A DNA stretch of 64,000 bases from Candidatus Mcinerneyibacterium aminivorans (GTDB lineage: Bacteria; Macinerneyibacteriota; Macinerneyibacteria; Macinerneyibacteriales; Macinerneyibacteriaceae): positions 1-64,000 of the forward strand of contig VSIX01000033.1 in the NCBI GenBank assembly GCA_008086245.1. Direction: 5' to 3'. Made by a program: the position numbers and the translations under genes. Below, piece by piece: positions 42,660 through 51,986 of this stretch. The stretch's first letter is position 1; each line of letters opens with the position of its first letter. The notes beneath the pieces are model-generated. The model was not told where the DNA came from. It worked only from the letters and a program-made list of their open reading frames with translations, and searched no databases.

Positions 42660-43136
42660 ATGAAAAAAATACTTGCTTTAATTCTATTTTTTATTTTTAT
42701 ATTTAGCTATATCTCGGCAGAAGTTAATTGGATTGATTACAACAAATCAAGGGAAATTAGCAAAAAACAAAATAAAACAATATTATTATATTTCTATTCC
42801 ACCAACTGCCCATACTGTCAAAAAATGGAGGATGAGATATTTGCTGATAAAAGTATATCAGGTATAATTAATGAAAATTTTATCCCCGTTAAAATAAATC
42901 TGCAGAAAAATGAGACAATTGATAAAGGAGGGCAATTTGAAACAACTTTAGAATTAGCCCGACATTACCAGGTAAGAGGCACACCAAATACATACTTTAT
43001 TGATTTTGAGAATAACCCCCTAACAAGAGTACCAGGTTTCGCCCCTCCTAAAACTTTTAAAATATTATTAAATTATATTGCTTCAGAATCATATAAAAAT
43101 ATTGAATGGAAAGAGTATTATAATAAAAGGAAATAA
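42660..43136 (+). CDS. Exported thioredoxin-fold protein (SoxW/DsbD-gamma-like)
   Basis: A 158-aa protein with a signal peptide (residues 1-20, ending in ISA) and a thioredoxin fold. The active site is Cys50-Pro-Tyr-Cys53, and the cis-proline loop RGTPNTYFI follows the third strand. It lies 8 bp upstream of a CcdA-like gene, the usual pairing for passing reducing power across the inner membrane. Likely a periplasmic disulfide reductase; the client proteins are unknown. Confidence 0.9.
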   Translation: MKKILALILFFIFIFSYISAEVNWIDYNKSREISKKQNKTILLYFYSTNCPYCQKMEDEIFADKSISGIINENFIPVKINLQKNETIDKGGQFETTLELARHYQVRGTPNTYFIDFENNPLTRVPGFAPPKTFKILLNYIASESYKNIEWKEYYNKRK

Positions 43137-43144
43137 TAAATAAA

Positions 43145-43807
43145 ATGGACCCTCTTATACAGAGTAATTTAAATCATTTTAAAGTATTTTTAACAGGTCT
43201 TTCAACAATTTTGAGTTCTTGTACTTATATACTAATTCCAAAATTTGTTGCTGCCCTGTTTTTTTTAGAAATTTTTGAACAAAACAGCAGTAAATTAAAA
43301 TCCTATATTAAAAATTCTTCAGTTATAATTTTCACCTTTTCAATTATTTTTATTCTAAAAAATATCAGATCTTTACCTGTTTATAACTTTATAACAGAAA
43401 ATACGAATAACTTTCATTTAGTGGGAGGAATTTCAATTATAATTATTGTAACTATTACTTTTCTTTTCAAAAAAAGGAATATTTCTTATTTTAAAAAATT
43501 TAAATATACATTATCTTTATTCTGGGGAATAATTTTTTCTTATAATTGGCTTCCCTGCATTAATCCAACACTCTCTAAAATATATTCCAACCTATCATCT
43601 TCTGCTAATTTATATGCCTTAATCAGTTTAATTATTTTTATGCTTGGATTTTCGCTGGCTTTTATTTTAATAGGTTTTCTGATTTCTCTTCTACTGAAAC
43701 TAATAAAAATAAAAAATTCAAATTTTAAAGCATCTATTTGGCTTGAAAAAATATCATTAATCTATCTTTTATATACAGGTATGATTCTTATTGCAAAATC
43801 ATTTTAA
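43145..43807 (+). CDS. CcdA/DsbD-type transmembrane electron transporter
   Basis: A 220-aa protein with six hydrophobic helices. The redox pair is Cys26 in the first (STILSSCTYILIPKF) and Cys138 in the fourth (YNWLPCINPTLSKIY), each followed at a short distance by proline as in CcdA. The overall likeness is good but the family's usual GLxSxxSPC reads GLSTILSSC, i.e. Ser instead of Pro before the cysteine. It moves electrons from cytoplasmic thioredoxin to the exported partner encoded just upstream. Confidence 0.85.
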   Translation: MDPLIQSNLNHFKVFLTGLSTILSSCTYILIPKFVAALFFLEIFEQNSSKLKSYIKNSSVIIFTFSIIFILKNIRSLPVYNFITENTNNFHLVGGISIIIIVTITFLFKKRNISYFKKFKYTLSLFWGIIFSYNWLPCINPTLSKIYSNLSSSANLYALISLIIFMLGFSLAFILIGFLISLLLKLIKIKNSNFKASIWLEKISLIYLLYTGMILIAKSF

Positions 43808-43813
43808 ATTGAA

Positions 43814-44023
43814 TCATTTATTTTTTTGTTTGTTTTGATTTTTTGAAGCTAAAAATAAACAAATATTGGATATCACAAATCCAGAAAATATTATAATTAT
43901 AGAAATATTTTTATTAAAAAAAATATTTAAAAAAAGCATAATAGCCGTGCCTGATAATATAAGCACCCCAACTATAAATAATATTAGTTGAAATATTAAT
44001 TTTTTCCTTGTATTAATATTCAT
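43814..44023 (-). CDS. Small two-helix membrane protein
   Basis: A 69-aa protein with a basic N-terminus, two helices and a KNQNKQKNK tail, i.e. both ends probably cytoplasmic. A GGAG sits 6 nt before the ATG, which supports translation. No family recognised. It converges on ccdA with a 6-bp gap. Confidence 0.6.
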   Translation of the reverse strand: MNINTRKKLIFQLILFIVGVLILSGTAIMLFLNIFFNKNISIIIIFSGFVISNICLFLASKNQNKQKNK

Positions 44024-44227
44024 TATTTCTCCAGTGAAGTTAAAACATTAATGTCTTTTCATAATCAATACTAACATAAAATATTATTTTGTAAAAATAA
44101 TTAAGTAATATTATCAGTTTTCTTTAAAATCGAAAACTTCTATAGTAAACAGGTATATAAAATAATAAGAATTACCATTTAGAGCAACCATATGAAAATG
44201 AATTAAATAATAAAAAAAGAGATAAAA

Positions 44228-44274
44228 AACTCACAACAATGTTTGTAATATTAATTAAAATATTGTTGTGAGTT
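44228..44274 (-). terminator. Terminator of the DUF4870 gene
   Basis: A 13-bp perfect stem (AACTCACAACAAT and its complement) with a 21-nt AT-rich loop that can pair further. On the minus strand it follows the DUF4870 stop by 17 bp and runs into TTTTTTATC. Upstream bases 44025-44220 hold nothing I can name. Confidence 0.8.
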
Positions 44275-44291
44275 AAAACTATACAGTTTTT

Positions 44292-44624
44292 TTATTCAAA
44301 TATTTGTTTCTCAGCAATATCCCCAACTACAGGAAATTTATACTGCTGATTATTATACGCTTTAATCATACCAATAATCCAAAAAATAATAGCTAATACA
44401 AACAGGATAAAACTTATCAACCAGCCAAGAATTGGAACCATTCCCAACACCAAACTTGCAACAAAAATACCACCAAAAAAAAGTAAAGATTGCAAAGCAT
44501 GAAATTTCACAAATTTACTTTCTTTTTCAATTATGAAAAATATTAATCCTGTTATCCAGCCTAAAACATAACATAAAAGTCCTGCAAGATTTTCTTTCAT
44601 TCCTGTTGATGATTTTGTTTCCAT
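44292..44624 (-). CDS. DUF4870 (Tic20-like) membrane protein
   Basis: A 110-aa protein with three to four helices. LAGLLCYVLGWITGLIFFIIE, FVKFHALQSLLFFG and the C-terminal KFPVVGDIAEK are typical of the DUF4870 family. The function of the family is unsettled. GGAGG precedes the start. Single gene with its own terminator. Confidence 0.88.
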   Translation of the reverse strand: METKSSTGMKENLAGLLCYVLGWITGLIFFIIEKESKFVKFHALQSLLFFGGIFVASLVLGMVPILGWLISFILFVLAIIFWIIGMIKAYNNQQYKFPVVGDIAEKQIFE

Positions 44625-44738
44625 AAATTGAAACCTCCTTATTTAATTATATTATACTATATATAAAATATTAAACAAACCTATTTTTTCAAGTTAAATA
44701 AAAAATTAAGTAAAAATTAATGTGAAATATTTTAACTT

Positions 44739-45062
44739 TTAAGATTCTAATGTATTATAAATTTCTCTATATAATTTATAAAAATCAATCGGTTTATAAA
44801 GATATTTTTTTATATCTAACTCATTTGCTTTTTTTTCTTCTATTTTCAATTTCCCATACACTTTTGATAAAATAAATGCAAAAATAAGAAAACTAATAAG
44901 AAGAAAACTTCTAATATAAAGTTCATGTGGTGGAACCTTAAAAAGTAATAATTCCCAAAATGTTCCTTTATAAAAAAAAAGAAAATCGAGAACTGAATCT
45001 ATAGTCCACATAACAAGTGAAAAAAATAAAATTATATAAAATATTTTTTTTCTTTTTTTCAA
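44739..45062 (-). CDS. TM domain joined to the tail of a receiver domain, probable deletion remnant of a hybrid kinase
   Basis: A 107-aa frame. Residues 1-70 have two helices with the pattern LDFLFFYKGTFWELLLFKVPPHE and RSFLL, which I associate with the N-terminal membrane part of some sensor kinases and PAS proteins. Residues 78-107 (ANELDIKKYLYKPIDFYKLY) look like the end of a receiver domain, including the conserved Lys-Pro. Everything between (kinase core, phosphoacceptor) is missing, without a frameshift. It could be an in-frame deletion product that is still translated, or a decaying gene. Confidence 0.5.
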   Translation of the reverse strand: MKKRKKIFYIILFFSLVMWTIDSVLDFLFFYKGTFWELLLFKVPPHELYIRSFLLISFLIFAFILSKVYGKLKIEEKKANELDIKKYLYKPIDFYKLYREIYNTLES

Positions 45063-45225
45063 ATTTTTAAACCCCCATATTATTAAAATACCACAAATAA
45101 AAATAATTTAAAGTTTTATTAGAAAAGTTGGATATAATTTCTAAAATAATAATGATATTCTACAATAAATTTACAAATTTAAAAATAAAAGATAATATTG
45201 AGTTATGAAAAAATAGAATAATTAT

Positions 45226-45699
45226 TTATATATCAGTCACACTTCCATATAAATGAGAAAATTTTCCTTTTAATTGAAACCAGTAGATACTCCCCTTATC
45301 CTGACTTTTCCCTGATTTTACATATAAAAAGAGAAAGTTATTCTTATACTCTTCTGTATGCTGCATCTCAATTAATTCTTCGTATGCCTTTTTAGATAGA
45401 TATCCGTAAATAAGCATTCTATTTAAATTTCTATATTTTTTTTTCATTTTCTTTATTAATTCAATAATTTTTTCTTTCGTTAATGTTGTTTTATTTTTTT
45501 CAAGTAAAATACTAAGCTCAACTGCATTTTTTTGATTCAAAATATAATTTTTTTCTATAATACTGTACTTTAAGTTTTTTTGTTTTGTATTTCCTTTAAT
45601 TATCTTATTATTATTGGGGAAGATAATTCCTAAACAAAAAATAAAAATTATCATTATAGAAACAACAATATTTTTTATTCTAAATGCTAAAATTTGCAT
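45226..45699 (-). CDS. Unknown exported or membrane-anchored protein
   Basis: A 157-aa protein with an N-terminal hydrophobic helix (VVSIMIIFIFCLGIIF) and a lysine-rich soluble part with helices (LTKEKIIELIKKMKKKYRNL, SKKAYEELIEMQHTEEYKNN). FCLG could be a lipobox-like stretch, but it is not convincing. I start at the ATG at 45699 with AAAGGAGA upstream. The longer reading from 45732 would put coding sequence over an AAGAGG/CCTCTT hairpin in the leader. No family recognised. Confidence 0.6.
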   Translation of the reverse strand: MQILAFRIKNIVVSIMIIFIFCLGIIFPNNNKIIKGNTKQKNLKYSIIEKNYILNQKNAVELSILLEKNKTTLTKEKIIELIKKMKKKYRNLNRMLIYGYLSKKAYEELIEMQHTEEYKNNFLFLYVKSGKSQDKGSIYWFQLKGKFSHLYGSVTDI

Positions 45700-45748
45700 A
45701 TCTTCTCCTTTTTTAATCGATAAGAGGATCACCTCTTTTTATATTATT

Positions 45749-45777
45749 AGTATAAACAAACAATTTAAAATTATCAA
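45749..45777 (-). promoter_or_regulatory. Promoter of the 45226 gene
   Basis: On the minus strand TTGATA (45777-45772), 17 bp, TATACT (45754-45749). The leader then holds a 6-bp hairpin, AAGAGG-TGAT-CCTCTT, at 45722-45737. Confidence 0.6.
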
Positions 45778-45854
45778 GTATTATTAATATAATATTTTTG
45801 ATTTGATAATAAGAGTAGAATAACAACTTATTATTTTTAATTTGATTTAATAAA

Positions 45855-45884
45855 AAAAACGGGAAGTTTCCACTTCCCGTTTTT
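45855..45884 (-). terminator. Terminator of nifJ
   Basis: AAAAACGGGAAGT pairs with ACTTCCCGTTTTT around a 4-nt loop. On the minus strand it lies 27 bp after the nifJ stop and ends in a run of T. The symmetrical A/T flanks could let it work both ways. Confidence 0.85.
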
Positions 45885-45911
45885 ATAAAAGATATTTAGA
45901 ATCTAAGTGTA

Positions 45912-48900
45912 TTAAAATCCATTTTCAGCTAAATTTTGATATTTTTTGTATCTAGCCTGGATATCTTCTTTAAGAAGTTTTTGCAATTTTTCTGCTTCTT
46001 CAGGAAATGACTTTTCAAGAGTTTTAAATCTAACTTCATTATCAATTAATTCCCTAATGTCTTTCTGTGGTCCTTTATATTCAAGTTTAAATGGATTTTC
46101 TCCCTTTTCTTTAAGTTCGGGATTATACCTATACAGCGGCCAGAATCCGGTTTCAACAGCCAATTTTTCTTCTTTTTGAGCATGACTCATATCAAGACCA
46201 TGATTTATACAGGGTGAATAAGCAATTATAATTGAAGGTCCATCATATTGTTCTGCTTCAACCATTGCTTTTAAAAGCTGGTTTCTATTGGCTCCCATTG
46301 AAACTGAAGCCACATAAACATAACCGTATGTCATAGCCATAAGACCCAGATCTTTTTTCTTAACTTTTTTCCCGCTTGCTGCAAATTTTGCTACCTGTGC
46401 AAGTTGACTTGCTTTAGAAGCCTGTCCACCTGTATTTGAATAAACTTCTGTATCGAGTACAAGTACATTTACATCTTCTTTTGAAGCCAGCACATGATCA
46501 AGTCCGCCATAGCCTATATCGTATGCCCAGCCATCTCCACCGATGATCCATACAGATTTTTTAACGAGATATTCCTGCAGTTCATTTAGTTCATCTATTT
46601 TTGGATTATCATTATTTTCTTTTTTTAATGCTGATTTTAATTTTTTTGCCAATTCTTTTGTTTTATCAGCATCGTTCATACTCTTAATCCATTTATTCAT
46701 GAGTTCAGCCGTTTTGTTATTTACTTTATTTTCATCTATTAATTCTTCAAATAGCTGTTTAATTCTGTTTCTTTTATTTTTAACTGCAAGAGCCATACCG
46801 TATCCGTATTCTGCATTATCTTCAAATAAAGAGTTGGCCCATGTTGGTCCCTCTCCTTTTTCATTTCTTGGGAAAGGACATACAGGTGCCGAACCACCAT
46901 AAATTGAAGAACAACCGGTGGCATTTGCAATTATCATTCTATCACCAAATAGCTGAGTAGCCAGCTTGTAATAAGGGGTTTCTCCACAGCCAGCACAAGC
47001 ACCGGAAAATTCAAATAAAGGCTTTGAGAATTGACTTCCGATTACATTATTTTTAGGCATTACATCATCTCTTACAGGTACATGATCTATTGCATACTGA
47101 TTGTTGTCAATTTCCTCTTTTTGAATTTCTTCTGAAAATACCATTTCTAATGCATCAGTTGGACAGATATCCGCACAGTTTCCACAGCCAACACAATCCA
47201 TTGGATAAAGCTGCATCCTATAATTGTAGTCAGCAATTTGTTTGTTTTTAGGAGTCACAGTTTCAAAAGATTCGGGTGCTTTCTCAGCTTCTTCATCAGT
47301 TAACAAATAAGGTCTGATTGCAGCGTGTGGACATACAAAAGAACATGCATTACACTGTATACATTTATCGGAAATCCATTTTGGCATTTTAATGGCAACA
47401 CCGCGTTTCTCAAATCGTGAAGTACCTACCGGAAATGAACCATCAGCATTAAATTTACTTACAGGCAGCTCATCACCTTTCTGTTTGATAATTGTTGACA
47501 TGGTATCTTCAACAAATTTCTTCTGCTCTTTATCAAAATAGGATTCTTCTACAGTTTTTAATTCTTCCTGTTCTCCTTCAGCCTTCTTCCAGCTTCTAGG
47601 ATAATCAACTTTTATCAAAGCATCTTTAGCCATATCAACCGCATCATGGTTCATTTTTACAATTTTTTCACCTTTGTGTCCATATGTTTTTTGAATTGCA
47701 TCTTTTAGAAGATCTATTGCCTTATTAAATTCAAGAACTCCCGATAATTTAAAAAATGCAGTTTGCATGATCATATTAATTCTTTGGCCCAGCCCCACTT
47801 TATCTGCTATATCAATAGCATTTATAATATAAAATTCAGCATTTTTTTCTGCAATAGCTTTCTTTAAATTATTGGGTAAATCTTCAAGAACTTTTTCTTT
47901 AGGCCAGGTAGTATTTAATACAAATGTGCCGCCATCTTTTAAATCATCCACTAAATCATATTTGTAAATATATTCAGGTTTATGACACGCAATATAATTC
48001 GCATTGTTTATTAAATATGTTGATTTTATCGGTTTTTTACCAAATCTTAAATGGGATATAGTAGTTCCGCCTGATTTCTTTGAATCATATGAAAAATAAC
48101 CCTGAGCATACATATCCGTATTATTTCCAATAATTTTAATAGCGTTTTTATTGGCACCTACAGTTCCATCGGATCCAAATCCCCAGAATTTACATTGTAC
48201 CGTACCATCCGGTGTTGTTTCGATCTTATCTTTCACTTCAAGTGAAGTATTTGTAACATCATCTTTAATTCCTATTGTAAAATGATTTTTAGGTTTATCT
48301 TTTTTAAGATTATCAAATACTGCTTTTATCATGCTTGGAGTGAATTCTTTGGAACTTAGACCGTATCTTCCACCTACAACAGTAATATTTTTCTTCTCTT
48401 CATACATTGCAGAAGATACATCTTTAAATAATGGTTCTCCATCGGAACCGGGTTCTTTTGTTCTATCTAAAACTGAAATAGCTTTAACTGTTTCTGGAAG
48501 TGCTTCAATTAAATGTTTTTTAGAAAAAGGTCTATATAATCTTACTTTTATTAATCCTACTTTTTCACCTTTATCAGTTAGGTAATCAACAGTTTCATGG
48601 GCTGCTTCACAACCTGAACCCATGGCTATTATCACCCTTTCAGCATCCTCAGCTCCAACATAATCAAATATATTATACCTTCTGCCTGTAATTTTATATA
48701 CTTTATCCATCGCCTTTTGTACTTTCTCAGGGGCATCTGTATAAAATACATTGGAAGCCTCTCTTGCCTGAAAGAAAATATCAGGATTTTGGGCAGTTCC
48801 CTTCCATGTAGGATTTTCGGGTCTCATTGCCCTTTTTTTGAATTTTTTTATTGCTTCATAATTTACAATCTCTTTAATATCTTCATAATCAATCATTTCA

Positions 48901-49451
48901 ACTTTTGATATTTCATGAGAAGTTCTAAAACCATCAAAAAAATGTACAAAGGGTAAACTGGTCTCCAGTGCTGCCAGATGGGTAACAAGCCCCAAATCCA
49001 TAGCTTCCTGTACGGAGTTGGAAGCTATCATACCAGCACCTGTTTGTCTAACTGCCATTACATCTGAATGGTCACCAAAAATTGATAGTGCATGCGTAGC
49101 GACACTTCTAGCCGCAACATGGAAAACACCGGGTAATTGCTCTCCGGCCATTTTATATATATTCGGAACCATAAGAAGCAAACCCTGTGATGCAGTAAAA
49201 GTAGTGGTAAGTGCTCCAGCACTTAAAGAACCATGAACTGCACCTGCTGCACCTTTTTCAGATTGCAATTCTGATACATCCAGCGTATTCCCAAAAATAT
49301 TCTTTTTCCCATTTGCCGCCCAGGAATCTGCAAGCTCTCCCATTGGTGAAGAAGGAGTAATTGGATATATAGTTGCAACATCTGTAAGCGCATATGCTAC
49401 ATGAGTAGCAGCAGTATTACCATCAATTGCTTTCATTTGTTTTTCACTCAT
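45912..49451 (-). CDS. nifJ: Pyruvate:ferredoxin (flavodoxin) oxidoreductase
   Basis: An 1179-aa single-chain enzyme that oxidises pyruvate with CoA to acetyl-CoA and CO2 and reduces ferredoxin. In order it has the transketolase-like domain I (DGNTAATHVAYALTDVATIYPITPSSPMGE, here split over residues 10-40), domain II, the gamma domain, a ferredoxin domain with CIQCNACSFVCP and CVGCGNCADICP around 690-760, and the thiamine-diphosphate domain with GGDGWAYDIGYGGLDH and YSNTGGQASKA. A further cluster is held by ACAGCGETPY. The length fits the family. It feeds reduced ferredoxin to the Rnf genes just upstream. Confidence 0.97.
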   Translation of the reverse strand: MSEKQMKAIDGNTAATHVAYALTDVATIYPITPSSPMGELADSWAANGKKNIFGNTLDVSELQSEKGAAGAVHGSLSAGALTTTFTASQGLLLMVPNIYKMAGEQLPGVFHVAARSVATHALSIFGDHSDVMAVRQTGAGMIASNSVQEAMDLGLVTHLAALETSLPFVHFFDGFRTSHEISKVEMIDYEDIKEIVNYEAIKKFKKRAMRPENPTWKGTAQNPDIFFQAREASNVFYTDAPEKVQKAMDKVYKITGRRYNIFDYVGAEDAERVIIAMGSGCEAAHETVDYLTDKGEKVGLIKVRLYRPFSKKHLIEALPETVKAISVLDRTKEPGSDGEPLFKDVSSAMYEEKKNITVVGGRYGLSSKEFTPSMIKAVFDNLKKDKPKNHFTIGIKDDVTNTSLEVKDKIETTPDGTVQCKFWGFGSDGTVGANKNAIKIIGNNTDMYAQGYFSYDSKKSGGTTISHLRFGKKPIKSTYLINNANYIACHKPEYIYKYDLVDDLKDGGTFVLNTTWPKEKVLEDLPNNLKKAIAEKNAEFYIINAIDIADKVGLGQRINMIMQTAFFKLSGVLEFNKAIDLLKDAIQKTYGHKGEKIVKMNHDAVDMAKDALIKVDYPRSWKKAEGEQEELKTVEESYFDKEQKKFVEDTMSTIIKQKGDELPVSKFNADGSFPVGTSRFEKRGVAIKMPKWISDKCIQCNACSFVCPHAAIRPYLLTDEEAEKAPESFETVTPKNKQIADYNYRMQLYPMDCVGCGNCADICPTDALEMVFSEEIQKEEIDNNQYAIDHVPVRDDVMPKNNVIGSQFSKPLFEFSGACAGCGETPYYKLATQLFGDRMIIANATGCSSIYGGSAPVCPFPRNEKGEGPTWANSLFEDNAEYGYGMALAVKNKRNRIKQLFEELIDENKVNNKTAELMNKWIKSMNDADKTKELAKKLKSALKKENNDNPKIDELNELQEYLVKKSVWIIGGDGWAYDIGYGGLDHVLASKEDVNVLVLDTEVYSNTGGQASKASQLAQVAKFAASGKKVKKKDLGLMAMTYGYVYVASVSMGANRNQLLKAMVEAEQYDGPSIIIAYSPCINHGLDMSHAQKEEKLAVETGFWPLYRYNPELKEKGENPFKLEYKGPQKDIRELIDNEVRFKTLEKSFPEEAEKLQKLLKEDIQARYKKYQNLAENGF

Positions 49452-49485
49452 AAAAACCTCCTTTATTTATTTCATTATTCATTAC

Positions 49486-49513
49486 ATTATTACATATATA
49501 ATCTAATAGTCAA
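49486..49513 (-). promoter_or_regulatory. Putative promoter of nifJ
   Basis: On the minus strand TTGACT (49513-49508), 16 bp, AATAAT (49491-49486), in the 66-bp gap after glnA. AAAGGAGG precedes the nifJ ATG. Confidence 0.5.
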
Positions 49514-49517
49514 TTAT

Positions 49518-50954
49518 TTAACAATTAAAATACAATTCCACTTCATAAGGATGGGGTCTATTATTAACTTTATTGCTCTCTTCCATTTTTTTACCGATAT
49601 AATTAAAAATTAGTTCTTCAGAAAAAACATTATTTTTTAATAAAAATTCATAATCATTTTTAAGCTCTTTTACTGCTGTTCTTAAATTTGAAGGTGCATG
49701 CCTAATTTTATCAGATTCTTCTTTGGGCAGTTCTTCAATATTTTTATCCATCGGTCCCATTTCATTTGCTCTTGGATCAATTTTATTTTTAATTCCATCA
49801 ATTCCTGCCATTAGTAATGCAGAAACTGCCAAATAAATATTACATGTAGGATCTCCTGTTCTGTATTCGAGTCTTTTATTTTCTTCGGATGTGAAATTTT
49901 TGGGAATTCTTACTGCAGCACTTCTATTTCCTTTCGAATAGACCATTGCAGTTGGAGCTTCAAATCCGGGAATTAATCTTTTATAAGAATTTGTAGATGG
50001 ATTTAAAAATGCTGTTAAAGCTTTCCCGTGTTTTAGAATCCCTCCAATATAGTATAAAGCAGTTTCACTCAGATCTGCATATTCACCCTTTTTGTAAAAC
50101 AAATTTTTTCCATCTTTTTTAAGTAATTGATGAAAATGCATACCGTTTCCGGGTCTGTTATAAAGTGGTTTTGGCATAAAAGTTGCGAACAAATTAAACT
50201 TTTTTGCTATCATTTTTATAATATATTTTATTGTTTGGGTCATATCACCAACCCTGTCAATATTTTGTGGAATAACTTCAATTTCATGCTGTGATGCCCC
50301 AGCCACTTCATGGTGATGATATCTAACATGATATCCAAATTCTTCTATTAATTTAACCATCTGATTCCTTGCTTCATAATATCTGTCAAGCGGTGGGTTT
50401 GAATGGTATCCATCATCTTCAAATATTTTCAAACCTTCCTTTTTACCAAGATCTTCAAAACTTTCAAAACCATTCCAGTTAATTTCATCTGTATCAAGAA
50501 AATAAAAAGAACTATTATCAGAATTGTTATATTTCAAACTATTAAATAAATAAAATTCATATTCTGGAGCGAATAATGATTCATCAGCAATATTCAATTC
50601 TTTTAAATATTCATAAGCCCTATGAGACACTCCTCTGGGATCTAAATGAAAATCATCTTTTGTTTCAGCGTCTGCAATTCTACAATAAAAACTTAAAGTA
50701 GGGCTTTCCCAAAAAGGATCGATATGACCGGTTTTTATATCCGGTATGATAACCATATCTCCAGAAGCAACCGATTTCATTCCAGAGGTAGATGATGCAT
50801 CAAAAGCCTCCCCTTCTTTTAATAATTTTTCGGAAAGTCTTTCCACTGGCAGAGTTAAATGCCTCATTTTACCAAGTAAATCAGTATATTTAAAATCAAA
50901 GAATTGAATGTTATTTTTTTCTACAATTTTTTTTAGTTCCTTATAGTTTTCCAT
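49518..50954 (-). CDS. glnA: Glutamine synthetase type I
   Basis: A 478-aa ATP-dependent enzyme that makes glutamine from glutamate and ammonia. Motifs are PEYEFYLF, HHEVAGASQHEIE, NRPGNGMHFHQ and LEYRTGDPTCN. The segment where adenylylated GlnA proteins have a tyrosine (usually NLYDLP) reads NIEELP, so control by adenylylation is unlikely. It follows rnfB by 7 bp and may be in the same transcript, with no nitrogen regulator nearby. A related gamma-glutamyl ligase cannot be wholly excluded. Confidence 0.9.
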   Translation of the reverse strand: MENYKELKKIVEKNNIQFFDFKYTDLLGKMRHLTLPVERLSEKLLKEGEAFDASSTSGMKSVASGDMVIIPDIKTGHIDPFWESPTLSFYCRIADAETKDDFHLDPRGVSHRAYEYLKELNIADESLFAPEYEFYLFNSLKYNNSDNSSFYFLDTDEINWNGFESFEDLGKKEGLKIFEDDGYHSNPPLDRYYEARNQMVKLIEEFGYHVRYHHHEVAGASQHEIEVIPQNIDRVGDMTQTIKYIIKMIAKKFNLFATFMPKPLYNRPGNGMHFHQLLKKDGKNLFYKKGEYADLSETALYYIGGILKHGKALTAFLNPSTNSYKRLIPGFEAPTAMVYSKGNRSAAVRIPKNFTSEENKRLEYRTGDPTCNIYLAVSALLMAGIDGIKNKIDPRANEMGPMDKNIEELPKEESDKIRHAPSNLRTAVKELKNDYEFLLKNNVFSEELIFNYIGKKMEESNKVNNRPHPYEVELYFNC

Positions 50955-50961
50955 TATTTTA

Positions 50962-51963
50962 TCACTCCTTATTTTTTGAATGTTTCCAATCTATTGCGTC
51001 CTGGGGGCATTTTGAAACGCATATTCCGCAGGCTACACAAATTGATTTATCTATTTTATGCACTTCTTTTACTTCCCCTTCTATAGCTTCAACCGGACAA
51101 TTTTTTGCACAAATAGTACATCCCACACACTTATCATCTATGATTTTCGGTTTATCTCTTTTTTCTAAATCCGTATTTTCTAAGACTTTATCTTCTATGG
51201 CATTTGTAGGACAAACTTCAGCGCATTTTCCACAAGAAATACATTTATCATAATCAATAACAGCCAGATTGTCTTTTACATGAATAGCATCAACTGGACA
51301 GTTTTTTTCGCATAAACTACATGCAATACATGCAGTTTCGCATTTTTTCTTTGCTTCTGCTCCCTTTTCTTTCGATTTACATAAAACGTCAACTTCTTTA
51401 CTATATGGTTTATAATCAATTAAATTTTTAGGACATTTTTCTATACAAACACCACATGCTGTACATTTATCCTCATCAATTCTTGGGACCCTATTTTCAC
51501 TAATATAGATGGCATCAAAAGGACAGGATTCTTTACAGTCATAATATCCCAGACATCCATATTCACATATCAAATCTCCTCCCAAGGCAAGTGATGCTCC
51601 CCGGCAGCTATCAATTCCTTCATATTCGAATTTTTTATCCATTTGATTAAAATTTGCATTACAGTGTATTATAGCAACTTTTTTATCTTTGCTTTCTTTT
51701 TCTACTCCCAGTATCTCAGCAATTTTATTTGAAACTTCTTCCCCACCTGGAGTACAATCAGTAATTTCTGCATTGCCTTTGACAACTGCTTCTGCATATG
51801 ATGCGCATCCTGCAAAACCACACGCCCCACAATTTGCCTGAGGTAATATTTCTTCCACTTCCTCAATACGTGGATCTATTTCAACATGAAATATTTTTGA
51901 AGCTATTGCCAGAACAATTCCTAATATTGTACCTATTATTCCTAATATAATTCCTGCACTCAT
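50962..51963 (-). CDS. rnfB: Rnf complex subunit B, ferredoxin-rich
   Basis: A 333-aa electron-entry subunit. An N-terminal membrane helix (5-25) is followed by the Fes domain (NCGACGFAGCASYAEAVV) and then a polyferredoxin with six four-cysteine groups: the first with irregular spacing (CLGYYDCKESC), then CTACGVC, CIACSLC, CISCGKC, CVGCTIC and CVACGIC. E. coli RsxB is about 190 aa, so this is a long version with extra clusters. It accepts electrons from reduced ferredoxin. Confidence 0.95.
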   Translation of the reverse strand: MSAGIILGIIGTILGIVLAIASKIFHVEIDPRIEEVEEILPQANCGACGFAGCASYAEAVVKGNAEITDCTPGGEEVSNKIAEILGVEKESKDKKVAIIHCNANFNQMDKKFEYEGIDSCRGASLALGGDLICEYGCLGYYDCKESCPFDAIYISENRVPRIDEDKCTACGVCIEKCPKNLIDYKPYSKEVDVLCKSKEKGAEAKKKCETACIACSLCEKNCPVDAIHVKDNLAVIDYDKCISCGKCAEVCPTNAIEDKVLENTDLEKRDKPKIIDDKCVGCTICAKNCPVEAIEGEVKEVHKIDKSICVACGICVSKCPQDAIDWKHSKNKE

Positions 51964-51986
51964 TTTAAACTCCCTTTAACTATGTA

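Noticed and set aside
49518-50954. Assignment of the GlnA-like protein to a gamma-glutamylpolyamine synthetase
   Set aside because: The glutamine synthetase motifs are complete and there are no polyamine catabolism genes nearby; left only as a minor alternative.
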